This document shows, piece by piece, positions 1 to 9,785 of a DNA stretch of 22,979 nt; position 1 is the first letter of the stretch; each line of letters begins with the position of its first letter. A program made the position numbers and the translations under genes. Under the pieces are notes generated by a model. That model made no database searches. It was given only the letters and a program-made list of their open reading frames with translations, and had not been told where the DNA came from. The stretch comes from Saccoglossus kowalevskii (Eukaryota > Hemichordata > Enteropneusta > Harrimaniidae): contig NW_003155252.1 in the NCBI RefSeq assembly GCF_000003605.2, positions 94,542 through 117,520 of the forward strand, written 5' to 3'.

Positions 1-230
1 GGTCGCTAGGTCGCGCGACATATGGCGCTACAAAACGCACATGTCGTGCGACTTGGTCGCATCATCGTTCAACCGTTGCAGCCGTTGTACGACTGTTGCA
101 CCCGGAAACATGAAAATAATCGCACGATTACGTCTCACGACTGTTGTATCCTGGTGCAGTGGTCGTTCACCTCTCGTACGATTTTTAAATATTGCTTGCG
201 ATAAGACAACACTTCTACAACTGGACGGAA
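1..230. repeat. CG-rich repeat fragment, likely part of a non-autonomous element cut by the window edge
   Basis: This stretch is far richer in CpG than the DNA that follows and is built from variants of a short CGAC/TCGCACGA word. An imperfect inverted repeat pairs 10-24 (GTCGCGCGACATATG) with 38-52 (CACATGTCGTGCGAC), two mismatches over 15 bases. A direct repeat of the form ACGACTGTTG-A-CC-GG occurs near 90 and 137, and TCGCACGA or TCGTACGA words recur near 120, 174 and 260. Such subterminal repeats and hairpins suit the end of a MITE or similar element. The other end and any target duplication lie outside the window or are not recognisable, so class is undetermined. A 13-base A run follows at 243-255. 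Confidence 0.45.
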
Positions 231-255
231 AAAATATTTTCGAAAAAAAAAAAAA

Positions 256-3159
256 TTATCGCACGAGTGAGGCGCCAATTGTGAAAGGGGCTTTAGCAAT
301 GCGTCTCCAAGCAATAAATTAAAGCTAAATACTTGTAAATGAGCTAGAGAGGTTATTATTTTGTAATAGGCAACAGCGTTTTCAAACTGCATTTGACTGA
401 CGTGCGAATCTGGTTTATGGGACCGCGTTAAGATTACATTACATGATGCAGTATGTTGTAAAATGTTCCGAGACTGTTCGGTAATGGCGTGGTGTACTGT
501 GCCAGGTTCACCCATCGATCCAGTTTATCTACCGTGTGAGAAGTCTATGTAAACATGCTATGTAAAAGAACGATACGCCTCGTGACTATCATGACGAATA
601 TATATATTCAAATTATTTCTAAGCAGGTAGTATATATTTCTGAAGAGGTCGAGACAAAATAATGCCAAAAACAATAATCATTTTGTTCATAAAAATCAAA
701 AACATATTTAATACAACAATAAAAAAAAACAATAAAAAATTATTAAAAAAACTCACATTGATAAAATTAACCTAAACGTGCCCTTTGGAATTGTTTCAAT
801 TCTCAACATTCAAGGCATTTATATATAATGTAAAATGGAGAAGGCAAAGCAAATGCTATACGATATAGTTATATATTAGAGTGAGTAAATATTTAATGAA
901 AACTACATATCACCCAAAATATTAGCTGCATTGCCAACATAAGGTGAAATGTGCGATCGATATATAAATTTAGATGCAGAGAATCAATATTATATGCTAT
1001 AAATTATATCCAAGTTATTAATGGCAACATATAGTGATATATACTCGATTGGTATCTATTACGGAATTGTCGTAATAATAGATATATAATTCTGGACACA
1101 ACATAATATAAACATTACCGATCTTGTTAGCAAGTTGAAGGTGGTTATGCGTACCCATTATGTGTATAGAAGCTAAAAATTACGACAAAAATGCCAAAAT
1201 AAAAAAAAACACGAAAATATAAATCAGCATTTATTCAAAATCTCATTTTGTCTCAATAGCTTGCTAGTCTGATTAGTTTGATTTGACGAATGTTTTTTTA
1301 CATGTCTACTGTTTGTGAGTTGAATGAACACGGTTTAGTTTCACACACCAAATTTATGGCGTTAAGCGAACAAAAACAATCAGTGACACTGAAACTACAC
1401 TATATATATACATTAAGGGAATTATGGGTAAAAGCCACTGAAATATTTATCAGTACACTTGCGAATGTACTTACTGTTTTCTGTGCGAGGGAACATGTGC
1501 CATGAAAGTGTGATTCAAACATTAAATGGAATTCCGCCACCGTTCAAAATACCTGACGTATACTGTCCAAGAACAGTCTACACATGCATTTCAGTGGGTA
1601 TGCATATGGCGTATGGCGACGCATACCTGGATATTCACTCTGGTATATGCGTTTAATAATATCCATCCCAAATAGATTTATAGATATTATAAACGGTTAG
1701 CAATGAAAGAGCGTCCATCTCTTAATCATTGATCACATAAAACGAGATGAGAATCAAATCAGTGTAATCCAGATGTTGAATCATTTGTGGCTGTGTACTG
1801 TATACATTCATTTTAGTGAATGATGTCAATCTTGTCTGCATCATTACGCGTGTACCATTGGTTTATATGGTGAGAGTATGATATTATATATTTTGTGTAA
1901 TGCCGAATATGTCGTAGGCTGAGCTATGTAAACAAAGATTGTGAAGGGCATTATTATAACTGGTCAAAAATATTGCATTTCCATAGAGAACTTCAAATTA
2001 TACTATTAAAATCACAGTCAGCTTGCATACAAGTGATAATCAAATAAATGCCATTAATCTCGAGATAGATATATGGGGGCAGCCATTTTGAATATGGCTT
2101 GAAACTGAATAAAATCAGGAAAAAAACTTTCACAGCCAAACGATGCGTTTGGGCATATTGAAGCTCTACGTTATTAGTTTGATTAGGTTTTTATGCAACG
2201 GATTTGTCTACAACCGCTAAAAAAAATTAGCCGACACCTAAGAACATAGAACAATTTGCCGGGGGTATTTGAAACGGGAATCGTCATCTAACTGCCAGGC
2301 CGTCGCTGATTGGCTCCTGGCTTCCGAAATGGTACAATTCAAATTTGAATATTGTAAAATCGTAAAGAACTTTTTTGAAAAATTGAAATAAAGAACACTT
2401 TTAAATGCGACTTCAATTAACCCTTTTGATTGTTCCACCCTATATTTATATTCTACTATATAATAACATATAATTAATTAATTCAAGTTATGCATTAGAA
2501 ACATTAAGAACGTTTCAATAAAAATTGCCCCAGTTCGTTATACAGAATGGTTGGATATGAAAGCATTTCTACAATCAATATTACATAATCAGTATGCTAG
2601 AATTTCGAGTTTGGAGGATATATTCAATTAAACAAACAATATTTTGCCCCTCTCTGGCTGAATTATTTTGTTATTCGTATAAAAATATTTTTTTACATAA
2701 GATTGTTAAAAAACAAATGGAACAAAAGAAGCCAAATCATTCAATTCGCCAAATACAATGCGTTTGTGAGTAAATACAATAATATTGTCACACAGCTGGT
2801 ATTAATATCAGGTTTCATATAGAAACTACTTGATTATGATGCAGAAAGATATAGAGCAAAATTCAATTTTTTATATATGTCTTTTTTACTTGTCACTTAA
2901 TTTGTTTTGTTCTCGTAAATGTCCTCGACTTTTGACTTTATCCACATACATAGGTAAGTGTTTACCATAGTACATCAATTAATATACGGCATAAAAGAAA
3001 TGATCAAGGTTAAGACCAAGTAGTGATATCAGGTGTTTGTAAAATAGTGCGCATATACTGCCCTACCGGTATCCCCCGCCACATAGCCATCTGAGGAGTC
3101 AATTAATGAAAGGGACCTTCTACATAGGACAAGTGGCGTTAAAACATTCAGAGTTCATC
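256..3159. other. AT-rich non-coding stretch without a supportable gene
   Basis: I see no gene here. The sequence is AT-rich with several A-runs (near 720-750 and 1201-1210). The open frames at 1290-1505 and 1459-1656 overlap each other in different frames, resemble no family I know, and are within what chance allows. A locally GC-richer patch at 2258-2330 contains a CCAAT-box-like inverted motif (GATTGGCT near 2308) but no associated gene or TATA arrangement that I would call a promoter. The stretch 3000-3160 may hold the eroded 3' flank of the reverse-transcriptase remnant that follows. Confidence 0.5.
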
Positions 3160-4173
3160 TGCCTGGGTGATTTGTCACCAATTCATGATAATTGCCACGT
3201 TTGAATGTTGAGATAAGACGTTCTCCTAACATTGACTCTGGAGACAGGAATATATGAAATTTAATTTCTCAAATTCATCTTCATCAATGCATTAGCATAT
3301 CGAAACACATGGGAAATGTATGCACCATATGCAGGAGAAAAAGTGATATTACTACAAAGATGGGGAAAAGTTATGATAAAATCAAATTCATCTTTTTTGT
3401 AGATAGACTATTAGCAAATGTATCCTTAGAGGCAAATTTAAAGAGGACGGCAGAACTTAAATTTATGGTTTTTGATTTCAAGTTCAGGTGGATATTATAG
3501 ATAAGATAATATATTCATTGATGAGAAATGATTGTCGATGGAAAGTACATTAAGTCTAAATTAAACGAAGTTTCGTTCTACCTTATACGAATAAAGAAAT
3601 CGGCAAACAAGGGATCGTAACTAGTTCCCATAGGAATGCCAATGCTTTGCTGAGAGACATGGCACAAAACCAAAACAAATAAGTTGTCAATTACATTATC
3701 ATGCATATTAACGATGTTATCTTCTGTGTAGGGACATTTGTAGATCAGTTTTGTCAGTGACGAAACAGCTGCTGTTGTAACCTCGTACAATGTACTTATT
3801 ATGGTGAACCATTTTTTTTAAAAAGCTTGATGGATGTTATCTTTCAAGCGTATTTTTAATTTTGCATGTGGTAAAAGTGTGATAAAGTGTGGAAATATCA
3901 AAAGGTTTTGATAGAGATATCAAAACGTTTTCCAAGAATTGTTTGTATTTTTGCCCATTTTTTAATGGTAGACAGAACAGATGTTAAGATAGTGGAAAGT
4001 TCGTTGGTTGAGCATTTAAATGTAGCTGCTGCAAATCTGGCTTCTAATATATGCCGAGTAAGTGATTGGCTTTGTCTGGAGCGGAAATCTCCAAATGTGG
4101 TTAGCCAGAATGTCATCGTTGCTGAATGTAGAATGTTTGTAGACAGCATTAGCAGATGCATCCTAGAAACCAA
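3160..4173 (-). pseudogene. Decayed reverse transcriptase with GIPMG block, retroelement remnant
   Basis: Read on the minus strand, blocks of one RT family appear in the right order but in changing frames. From the N-terminal side they are: ARFAAATFKCSTNELSTILT (about 4030-3970), matching the family's 'ARFIAGSSKCTT..LS.LLT' block; a degraded 'FDFSTLYTTIPH' region (about 3925-3865); YTEDNIVNM and VIDNLFV (about 3730-3670); QQSIGIPMGTSYDPLFADFF (about 3652-3593), which holds the PMG motif; a YPPELEIK-like piece near 3490; FPHLCSNITFSPAYGAYIS (about 3370-3315); and ESMLGERLISTFKRGNYHEL (about 3232-3175). The catalytic YIDD-type motif is not intact. Several stops and frameshifts, and an apparent deletion of some 40 codons near 3930, make it non-functional. 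These proteins are often grouped with Penelope-like RTs, but I cannot fix the clade or find terminal repeats or an endonuclease. The family match is strong by eye; exact ends are uncertain. Confidence 0.85.
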
Positions 4174-4277
4174 GTTAATTAATTAACACAGAAAGAAAAA
4201 ACACAGATACAATAAAATAGCAATTTTACAGTGACAAGTTTAATTCTTGAGAGACACGTATTCACAAACTATAATAC

Positions 4278-4292
4278 ATATATATATATATA
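4278..4292. repeat. Short (AT)n microsatellite
   Basis: A run of alternating A and T of about 15 bases lies in AT-rich DNA. It is simple sequence and nothing further is implied. Confidence 0.9.
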
Positions 4293-4497
4293 ATGTTCAG
4301 CTAAGTACAGGCAGATATTGGAATTCAATATGTTATACAATGAGGAGAAAATCCAAGCAACAATACCCAACTATGAAACAAACCATCAATGTCAAAAGGC
4401 AATATTTACTAATCCGAGAACACACAGGGGACACACAAACAAAACAGACAACACACTGTCAAATCGGTGAGAGTCACAATCGTGAAACATGTATAGG

Positions 4498-4628
4498 TTA
4501 AAGGGCGGTGATCGTCGCGCCGCGTCCTGTTCGATATGGGACTCATAGCGACGTATACAACGCGTGTAAAATACATTGTTTATTTACATAAAATTTGAAC
4601 GCGCTCCGGGACGACCACCGTCCTTTAA
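4498..4628 (+). mobile_element. TTAA-flanked miniature inverted-repeat element, copy 1
   Basis: A GC-rich 123 bp non-coding element (4502-4624) lies between two TTAA tetramers (4498-4501 and 4625-4628). Its left end reads AGGGCGGTGATCGTCGCG and its right end, reverse-complemented, reads AGGACGGTGGTCGTCCCG, so the terminal inverted repeats are about 18 bases with a few mismatches. The core 4526-4589 is identical over 64 bases to the reverse complement of 8027-8090 in copy 2. No open frame encodes a transposase, so mobilisation would have been in trans. TTAA duplication is the hallmark of piggyBac-type transposases. The AGGGCGG end is not the usual CCC-type piggyBac terminus, so the superfamily is inference. 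Confidence 0.85.
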
Positions 4629-7575
4629 TAACAAATCTTGGATCTAAATTAAAGAATGAAGCACTAAACCATATATACATTTCAGAAACAATAGGTTAGA
4701 TATTTAAATGAATATTGGGATTTGAATACTAAATACTATAGACAGAAATATTTTATTTGTTGTAGGAAATGTAATATTCATGCCCGAATTTCACAAAGCA
4801 TAAAGAACACAAAGATAGTAATTATTATGAATAATATTAGATGAATGATGATGTGAAATAGGTTATCAATAGTCCCTTTGCGAAATATTGTCATATTGAC
4901 AAGTCATTCAGAAAATTTCAATATAATCCAATCGAAAGTGGACACGCGTTTCGCATCACTATATACAAAATATTGGAATAATTCGCTTAATTTTGTTTCG
5001 ATAACTTTGGATACTATAAATGTGTGTTGTATATATGTTACATACAATTCGAAGAATATTTAAATAATAACACAGGCTTGTGAGGGTAATGTGTTGCCTG
5101 CCCAAGGAATGGTGGTCATAACCATGATATTGATGATGCCCTCGCCTTTGGCTCTGGCCAGACAACAAATCGTAATATTGCCCGAAAATAATCATGTGTT
5201 ATTTATTTTATCACATCGAACAAACGTCCACCATGCACAATCGCATCGAACAGAAATCACTCACACCCGCTCTCCCACAAAATAACAACACTTATATTTG
5301 AAATATGCAATATTTTATTTTATCTATTATCTATTAATTTCACATTACTCAACATACATTGTTTGCTGAAAAAACTGCAAAATATATTCAGTAAATGTTA
5401 TTTTCAACCACGGATATTAAATCCTTTTAGTAACCGTGTTTTAGCTGTGTAAATCACTCAATTTATCGCAAATAACATTTTTGAAATAAATTGAGAAATT
5501 GTCAAACGCAAGTTATTTGATCTCTTTCCAGTGCCATGGAAGTGACTGAACTTATTTTCTCACTAAAGTACCACACCTTCTATTCACAAGTCTCACATCT
5601 TTAGATCGTTTTCGGTTATAGATAGCATTGGTGTCAAACGCGTAGAAATGCCCACAACGTAGAACGCTCCGCAGCGATCCCGGCCGTAACGTGGTTCAGT
5701 GGCGGCTTTGCCGTATATTTGCTAGATATAAAAAAATATCCTAAACATCAAAACAGAGTATCTTACTTAATATCCATTATGACACGTTCGCTGTCTATTT
5801 CAGATGGCTAAAGTTCTTTCAAAACATTGAAAGCAAACATGCCGGAGCAGCACCAGTGCAGCGAACGACAATTTAATATGCGCAGTATTGTTACACAGTA
5901 GTTTCAGTGACATCATCCATGTGATATACCCATGTAATATCCACTTGGCGGGCAATATACCATGTAATATCCATTTTTATTCAATGTCAAGTGACAGAGT
6001 CTCAACCAATCACAGCATATATATATTATAAAAGATGGGAGATATTCAAGCTGTTCATGCATTATTGTCACTAAAATTGATCCATACAAATTAAAATAAA
6101 TAAACAAATAATAAAATTAATTCATAAAACAATACATCATACAATTAAATACATGTACATGTATGTGATAAAGTTGGTGAAACTTACAATAGAGATTTTT
6201 GATATGAACGTCAGTAATTACAAATTTTTGTTGTTAACATCAACACATTGTGAAACCATGTCATTTAATTAAATAAATCATTAAAAACATTATCTGATCC
6301 AATTTCACTGACAAATTAATAACAGCGTACTCCGCATGTGGTATCGGTTTCATACTGTAAGAAGTTTAATTATTTTATATGGATATTTTACCAAATAATT
6401 TACGAGGAAAACTTACTTGTCAAATAAATCAAACAAACGTGAACGAGTAAACTATGTTGATACACAAAGTTATAACAGGAATAGTAATAATATTAATAAA
6501 AACAAAGGGCAAATTGACATAGAGTAGGGTCATCTAAATTCAACAATGTAATTGCAGTAAATAACATTCTTGTTCAGAAAATCCACATGGAAACATGTGC
6601 GTCAACAAATCAAACTGAGTCTTACTATCTCAATGACGCCAATTACTGAGCGTTTTCCCGGCAACTTACATTCATGATTCCGGTGACATGACAACGAGGA
6701 CAAAGTACTAATGTGTGGAAAGACGATAATGGAAAACCTGATATTTTGAAAAACTAAATGAAAACATATTTTGAAAACTGCATGAAAACAATGTAGAAGT
6801 CACTAAGTAAACGTAGAGATTAGTGAGTTAATATACATATGTTGCGCTTAAACAAACACTAAGTAAAAAAAAGTCCCGAGTCATTGAGTAATGCCCGGGA
6901 ACATTCTTCCAGTTGATCTGCCTAGGAATACCGTTCGTGTACATAACCCCATTTGGACTATGAATAAAATTGTTATACGCAGTAAACTGTAATTTAACAG
7001 TAAATTATTGCCTCTTATGTGGAAAGCATTTTTACTGTGTGACCTAAGCGGTCTGTTTGAATGTTGTCCCTACAGCTGTCTATGATGACTGGTCGACAGC
7101 TGAATATTGAGTGCATTTAATACATGTCAGTCTACGCTATCAAAGTCGAAATTTGAGTACCGTCTAGTGTTAGAGCAATTCAACGGAAATTGTGACTAAA
7201 ATAATTTACTAAACGCCATAAATTATTATGTGTGCCACAGACTTTGACTGAGAGAGCGTGTCTTGTGTCCTTCACGTCGCGCTTTCACTGCACGCCTCTA
7301 GTGGGGAATCTTCTTTATAAAGAAATAACGAAATCTGCTGCAAAATCTATTTGTATTTAAGACGTTGGTATTTTATTCGGGTATGTCACAGTGTAAGGCC
7401 TGCTTATTGCTATTGAGAGGGGCACCCTGGACAGGGGGTTCTTTCACTGCTAGAACTGGGTTAAAAAGGCAATAGTACGGGAACTGAAATACACATACAC
7501 CAAAATATCAAGTTATAGCTCCTGGCTTTAATACCTCTCAAAATAATTACAAGAAACAAAGCACAGAATAATACA
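4629..7575. other. Non-coding stretch between the miniature elements; small repeats and hairpins only
   Basis: No gene can be supported. Small structures are visible. Three iterations of CCATGTRATATMC occur at about 5918-5972. There is a palindromic TACATGTACATGTA near 6151, and an imperfect 27-base palindrome at 6874-6900 (TCCCGAGTCATT against AATGCCCGGGA). An 8-base-pair hairpin (CAGCTGTC/GACAGCTG) lies at 7073-7102 with a 14-base loop. Locally GC-rich patches at 5090-5170 and 5640-5720 contain short open frames on both strands with no recognisable protein. The patch at 7255-7310 (AAAGCGCGACGTG on the reverse strand) may be the edge of another old element. Confidence 0.5.
7196..7219 (+). 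repeat. 24 bp dispersed repeat, copy A
   Basis: CTAAAATAATTTACTAAACG followed by CCAT recurs at 8622-8645 with two mismatches out of 24. A related AATAATTTAATTCGCCA word opens each unit of the array near 13.3 kb, so this may be the edge of a common, very eroded repeat family. The extent beyond these bases is not clear. Confidence 0.4.
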
Positions 7576-7861
7576 ATGAGTAAAATTGGAGATTACCCAG
7601 GGAAGTGTGCATTGGTGATAACTCAGTTCCAGAATGTAGAAATGGGTGACAGTCAATGGCTTCTGCAACACAATGACGAAGACATACAAGAGTCTTGTTC
7701 ACAAAGGAACGCTGTTATTCTGGAGGGCACCGCAGAGGGTCGCAGAGCAGTTCATACAATTCTCACATAATGATGGTTGATGTCGATTTGTACCGTGCGC
7801 CCAATTATGTTTTGATGAATGACAGAACTCATGAGCGAGCCAATGCAAGGTTGTCAACTTG
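7576..7861 (+). pseudogene. Short unrecognised open frame with possible frameshifted continuation
   Basis: An ATG at 7576 opens a 64-codon frame ending at 7770; it begins MSKIGDYPGKCALVITQFQN. The stop overlaps an ATG at 7770 in another frame, which runs a further 30 or so codons to 7861 (MMVDVDLYRAPNYVLMNDRT at its start). Both pieces have clearly higher GC than the flanks and a protein-like composition: acidic and polar, with no membrane segment or signal peptide. The two may be one coding region broken by a frameshift, or an isolated exon. The opening resembles the first strand of caspase-fold domains only loosely, and no catalytic His or Cys motif is visible. I do not recognise the protein. 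Being only 64 codons, it could still be chance. Confidence 0.3.
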
Positions 7862-7985
7862 AATTTTTTGGCGTCGTTGTAGGTATTTCTGAAAATTTAA
7901 TTTTGAACCTAAAAGCGCCCTGTGTCTGCATAGTAACATATATTTTTCTGATTTCAGTAGACAGCATGATTTTACACAACTTAGT

Positions 7986-8118
7986 TTAAAGCGCGGTGGT
8001 CGTCGCGCAGCGCGTGTTCAAATTCCATGTAAATAAACAATGTATTTTACACGCGTTGTATACGTCGCTATGAGTCCCATATCGAACAGGTCGCGGCACG
8101 ACGACTGCCGCCCTTTAA
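7986..8118 (-). mobile_element. TTAA-flanked miniature inverted-repeat element, copy 2 (inverted)
   Basis: This is the second copy of the element at 4498-4628, in opposite orientation. The 125 bp body (7990-8114) is flanked by TTAA at 7986-7989 and 8115-8118. The left end reads AGCGCGGTGGTCGTCGCGC and the right end, reverse-complemented, reads AGGGCGGCAGTCGTCGTGC. The internal 64 bp (8027-8090) match copy 1 exactly; differences are confined to the terminal repeats. The perfect core suggests insertion recent compared with the decayed retroelements nearby, or constraint on the core. No coding capacity is visible. Confidence 0.85.
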
Positions 8119-8333
8119 ACATGAAACACCATGATAGTATACGGTGTATTTTACCACGGCTTGCATAATTAAAAACATTCTCTTGCCAAATGCGACAGAC
8201 AAATAAATTACTGGTATAATATAATGCAATATAATATATATTTATGTTACAATAACTCAATGTTGTCCATACATAATTACGTGCTTGTTGGTTGGTATCT
8301 ACATGGCAACAATTCTGCGTGACTAAATATTGA

Positions 8334-8495
8334 TTCCCATCTGATTTAACTTCCTTCAATACATACAATGAAATGACATGTATGTTACAACATGAAGCAG
8401 TCGTACCATAATTGAATTATTCAGCCAAATTATTGACTTCAATGATGATCAATGATCATATTGTCGAATCTAATGCGTATATTTAACAATTACAA
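8334..8495 (+). repeat. Diverged duplication, copy A
   Basis: Colinear words shared with 9611-9785 include TCCCATCTGATT, ATACATACAA followed by GARATGACAT, a TAATTGAATTA-like word followed by TCAG, and TAATGCGTATA. They are separated by similar distances, with small indels. This looks like two old copies of one dispersed repeat, or a local duplication about 1.28 kb apart. No coding frame is conserved between them. Confidence 0.5.
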
Positions 8496-8621
8496 TTGTA
8501 AAGTAGAGTCTTGTTATGCGTTGCGTGTCTGCAGAATGTTTTCTGTGTCCGCGAAGGTAAATTCAGCTCATTAACAACAGGATTAAATGCATTCACTATT
8601 TAAACATTCCCAAATTATCTT

Positions 8622-8645
8622 CTAAAATAATTCACTAAACGTCAT
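8622..8645 (+). repeat. 24 bp dispersed repeat, copy B
   Basis: Matches 7196-7219 with two mismatches (TTCACTAAACGTCAT here, TTTACTAAACGCCAT there). It lies between the two copies of the 8334/9611 duplication. Origin unknown. Confidence 0.4.
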
Positions 8646-9338
8646 GAGCGGTCGTGGTTGCATTGCTATGTTCAAATTGAATAACATTGTTTTAAGCATG
8701 TTTTCAACGAACATCGATCGAAATTGCGCGTGTCTTTGTGTTGTTCACAGTACGATTATAATGAACGATTATAATTTATCTAGTTCTAAAGGAAATATCA
8801 ATTTATGCTGCAAAATCATCCCATTTTGTCCCGTGGCAAATATCTATGATAATGAGGTTAATATAGCAATATTATTATATTCTTCGTTGGTTCATTCTTT
8901 TCTTTGTTCTGTCATTTAGTTATGTATATCATCTGTTTGTTTTTTTGTTCCTTTCACTACAGCTATTACGAACAATGGTCATATTGACGATATGTAAACA
9001 GATTTGTTTTGCTCACGTCACAAGGTTATGAACATGTTTTTTTTCAAGCCCTTAAATATTTACTACAATTGCACCTATTGTGAAAGGATTTACTAGTCTA
9101 AATGATGTAGCAGATGCAGCAGGTGTACTCCTATATACTGATTACACTGTATTTTATTGTGATATTCATTTTAGAACACGAGTGTCTAATTCCATGAACA
9201 TAGCTTGTTAACGTTTCCCATCTTTTTTTTTTGGTAAAACGTCTTAGTAAAGGTTAAACTAAATGTTGCTTTAAATCGCAGTAATTAATAATGCAAAATA
9301 CGTACGGTAATTCGCTAAGGATTAACAGAATACACAAC

Positions 9339-9362
9339 ATATATATATATATATATATATAT
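9339..9362. repeat. (AT)12 microsatellite
   Basis: Twelve uninterrupted AT dinucleotides, the longest simple repeat in the window. It probably varies in length between individuals. Confidence 0.95.
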
Positions 9363-9610
9363 TACAGTGGTGGGCAAAAGGGGACACGGATAGGCTATAG
9401 GAAGAGAATTATGTTTTTGTATTATGTTATCATCGCGGGGTTAACCGATCATCAGCTTAAATGCTTCGGTTCCAAAGCATGTCGTGTCTTAACTAACCAA
9501 CTTCCTTTAATTCAAATACACTGCAATTAACAGAAATGTTATATAGGTCAATTTTGTCTAACTACACTTACCACCCGCGCTTAAGGAGTTAATGGATTGG
9601 CGTCTACTGA

Positions 9611-9785
9611 CTCCCATCTGATTCATCCTCTTATAATGCATACAAGGAGATGACATTTAAGTAAAAGAATGATGTAGTAGCATCATGATTGAATTAATTT
9701 CTCAGATAATTGAGTAAATTAACACTGAAATGTGATGAAGTTTAATGAGTTATTGATTATAATGCGTATAATTTTTCACAAAACG
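9611..9785 (+). repeat. Diverged duplication, copy B
   Basis: Partner of 8334-8495: the same order of conserved words, beginning with CTCCCATCTGATT and ending with TAATGCGTATA. See copy A for the shared features. The homology may reach somewhat further on either side, but divergence makes the borders unclear by eye. Confidence 0.5.

Noticed and set aside
135-515. 126-codon open frame on the minus strand
   Set aside because: It crosses the A-run at 243-255 (giving a poly-Phe stretch) and the CG-rich repeat fragment, shows no motif, and has no support as a gene.
3887-4186. 99-codon plus-strand open frame
   Set aside because: It is antisense to the recognisable reverse-transcriptase block ARFAAATFKCSTNELS on the minus strand.
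7576-7770. Caspase-like start of the short open frame
   Set aside because: Only a loose resemblance to a first beta-strand; no catalytic His or Cys motif and too short to assign.
8018-8368. 116-codon minus-strand open frame
   Set aside because: Its C-terminal part is translated from the core of the miniature element and the rest has no motif; a chance frame.
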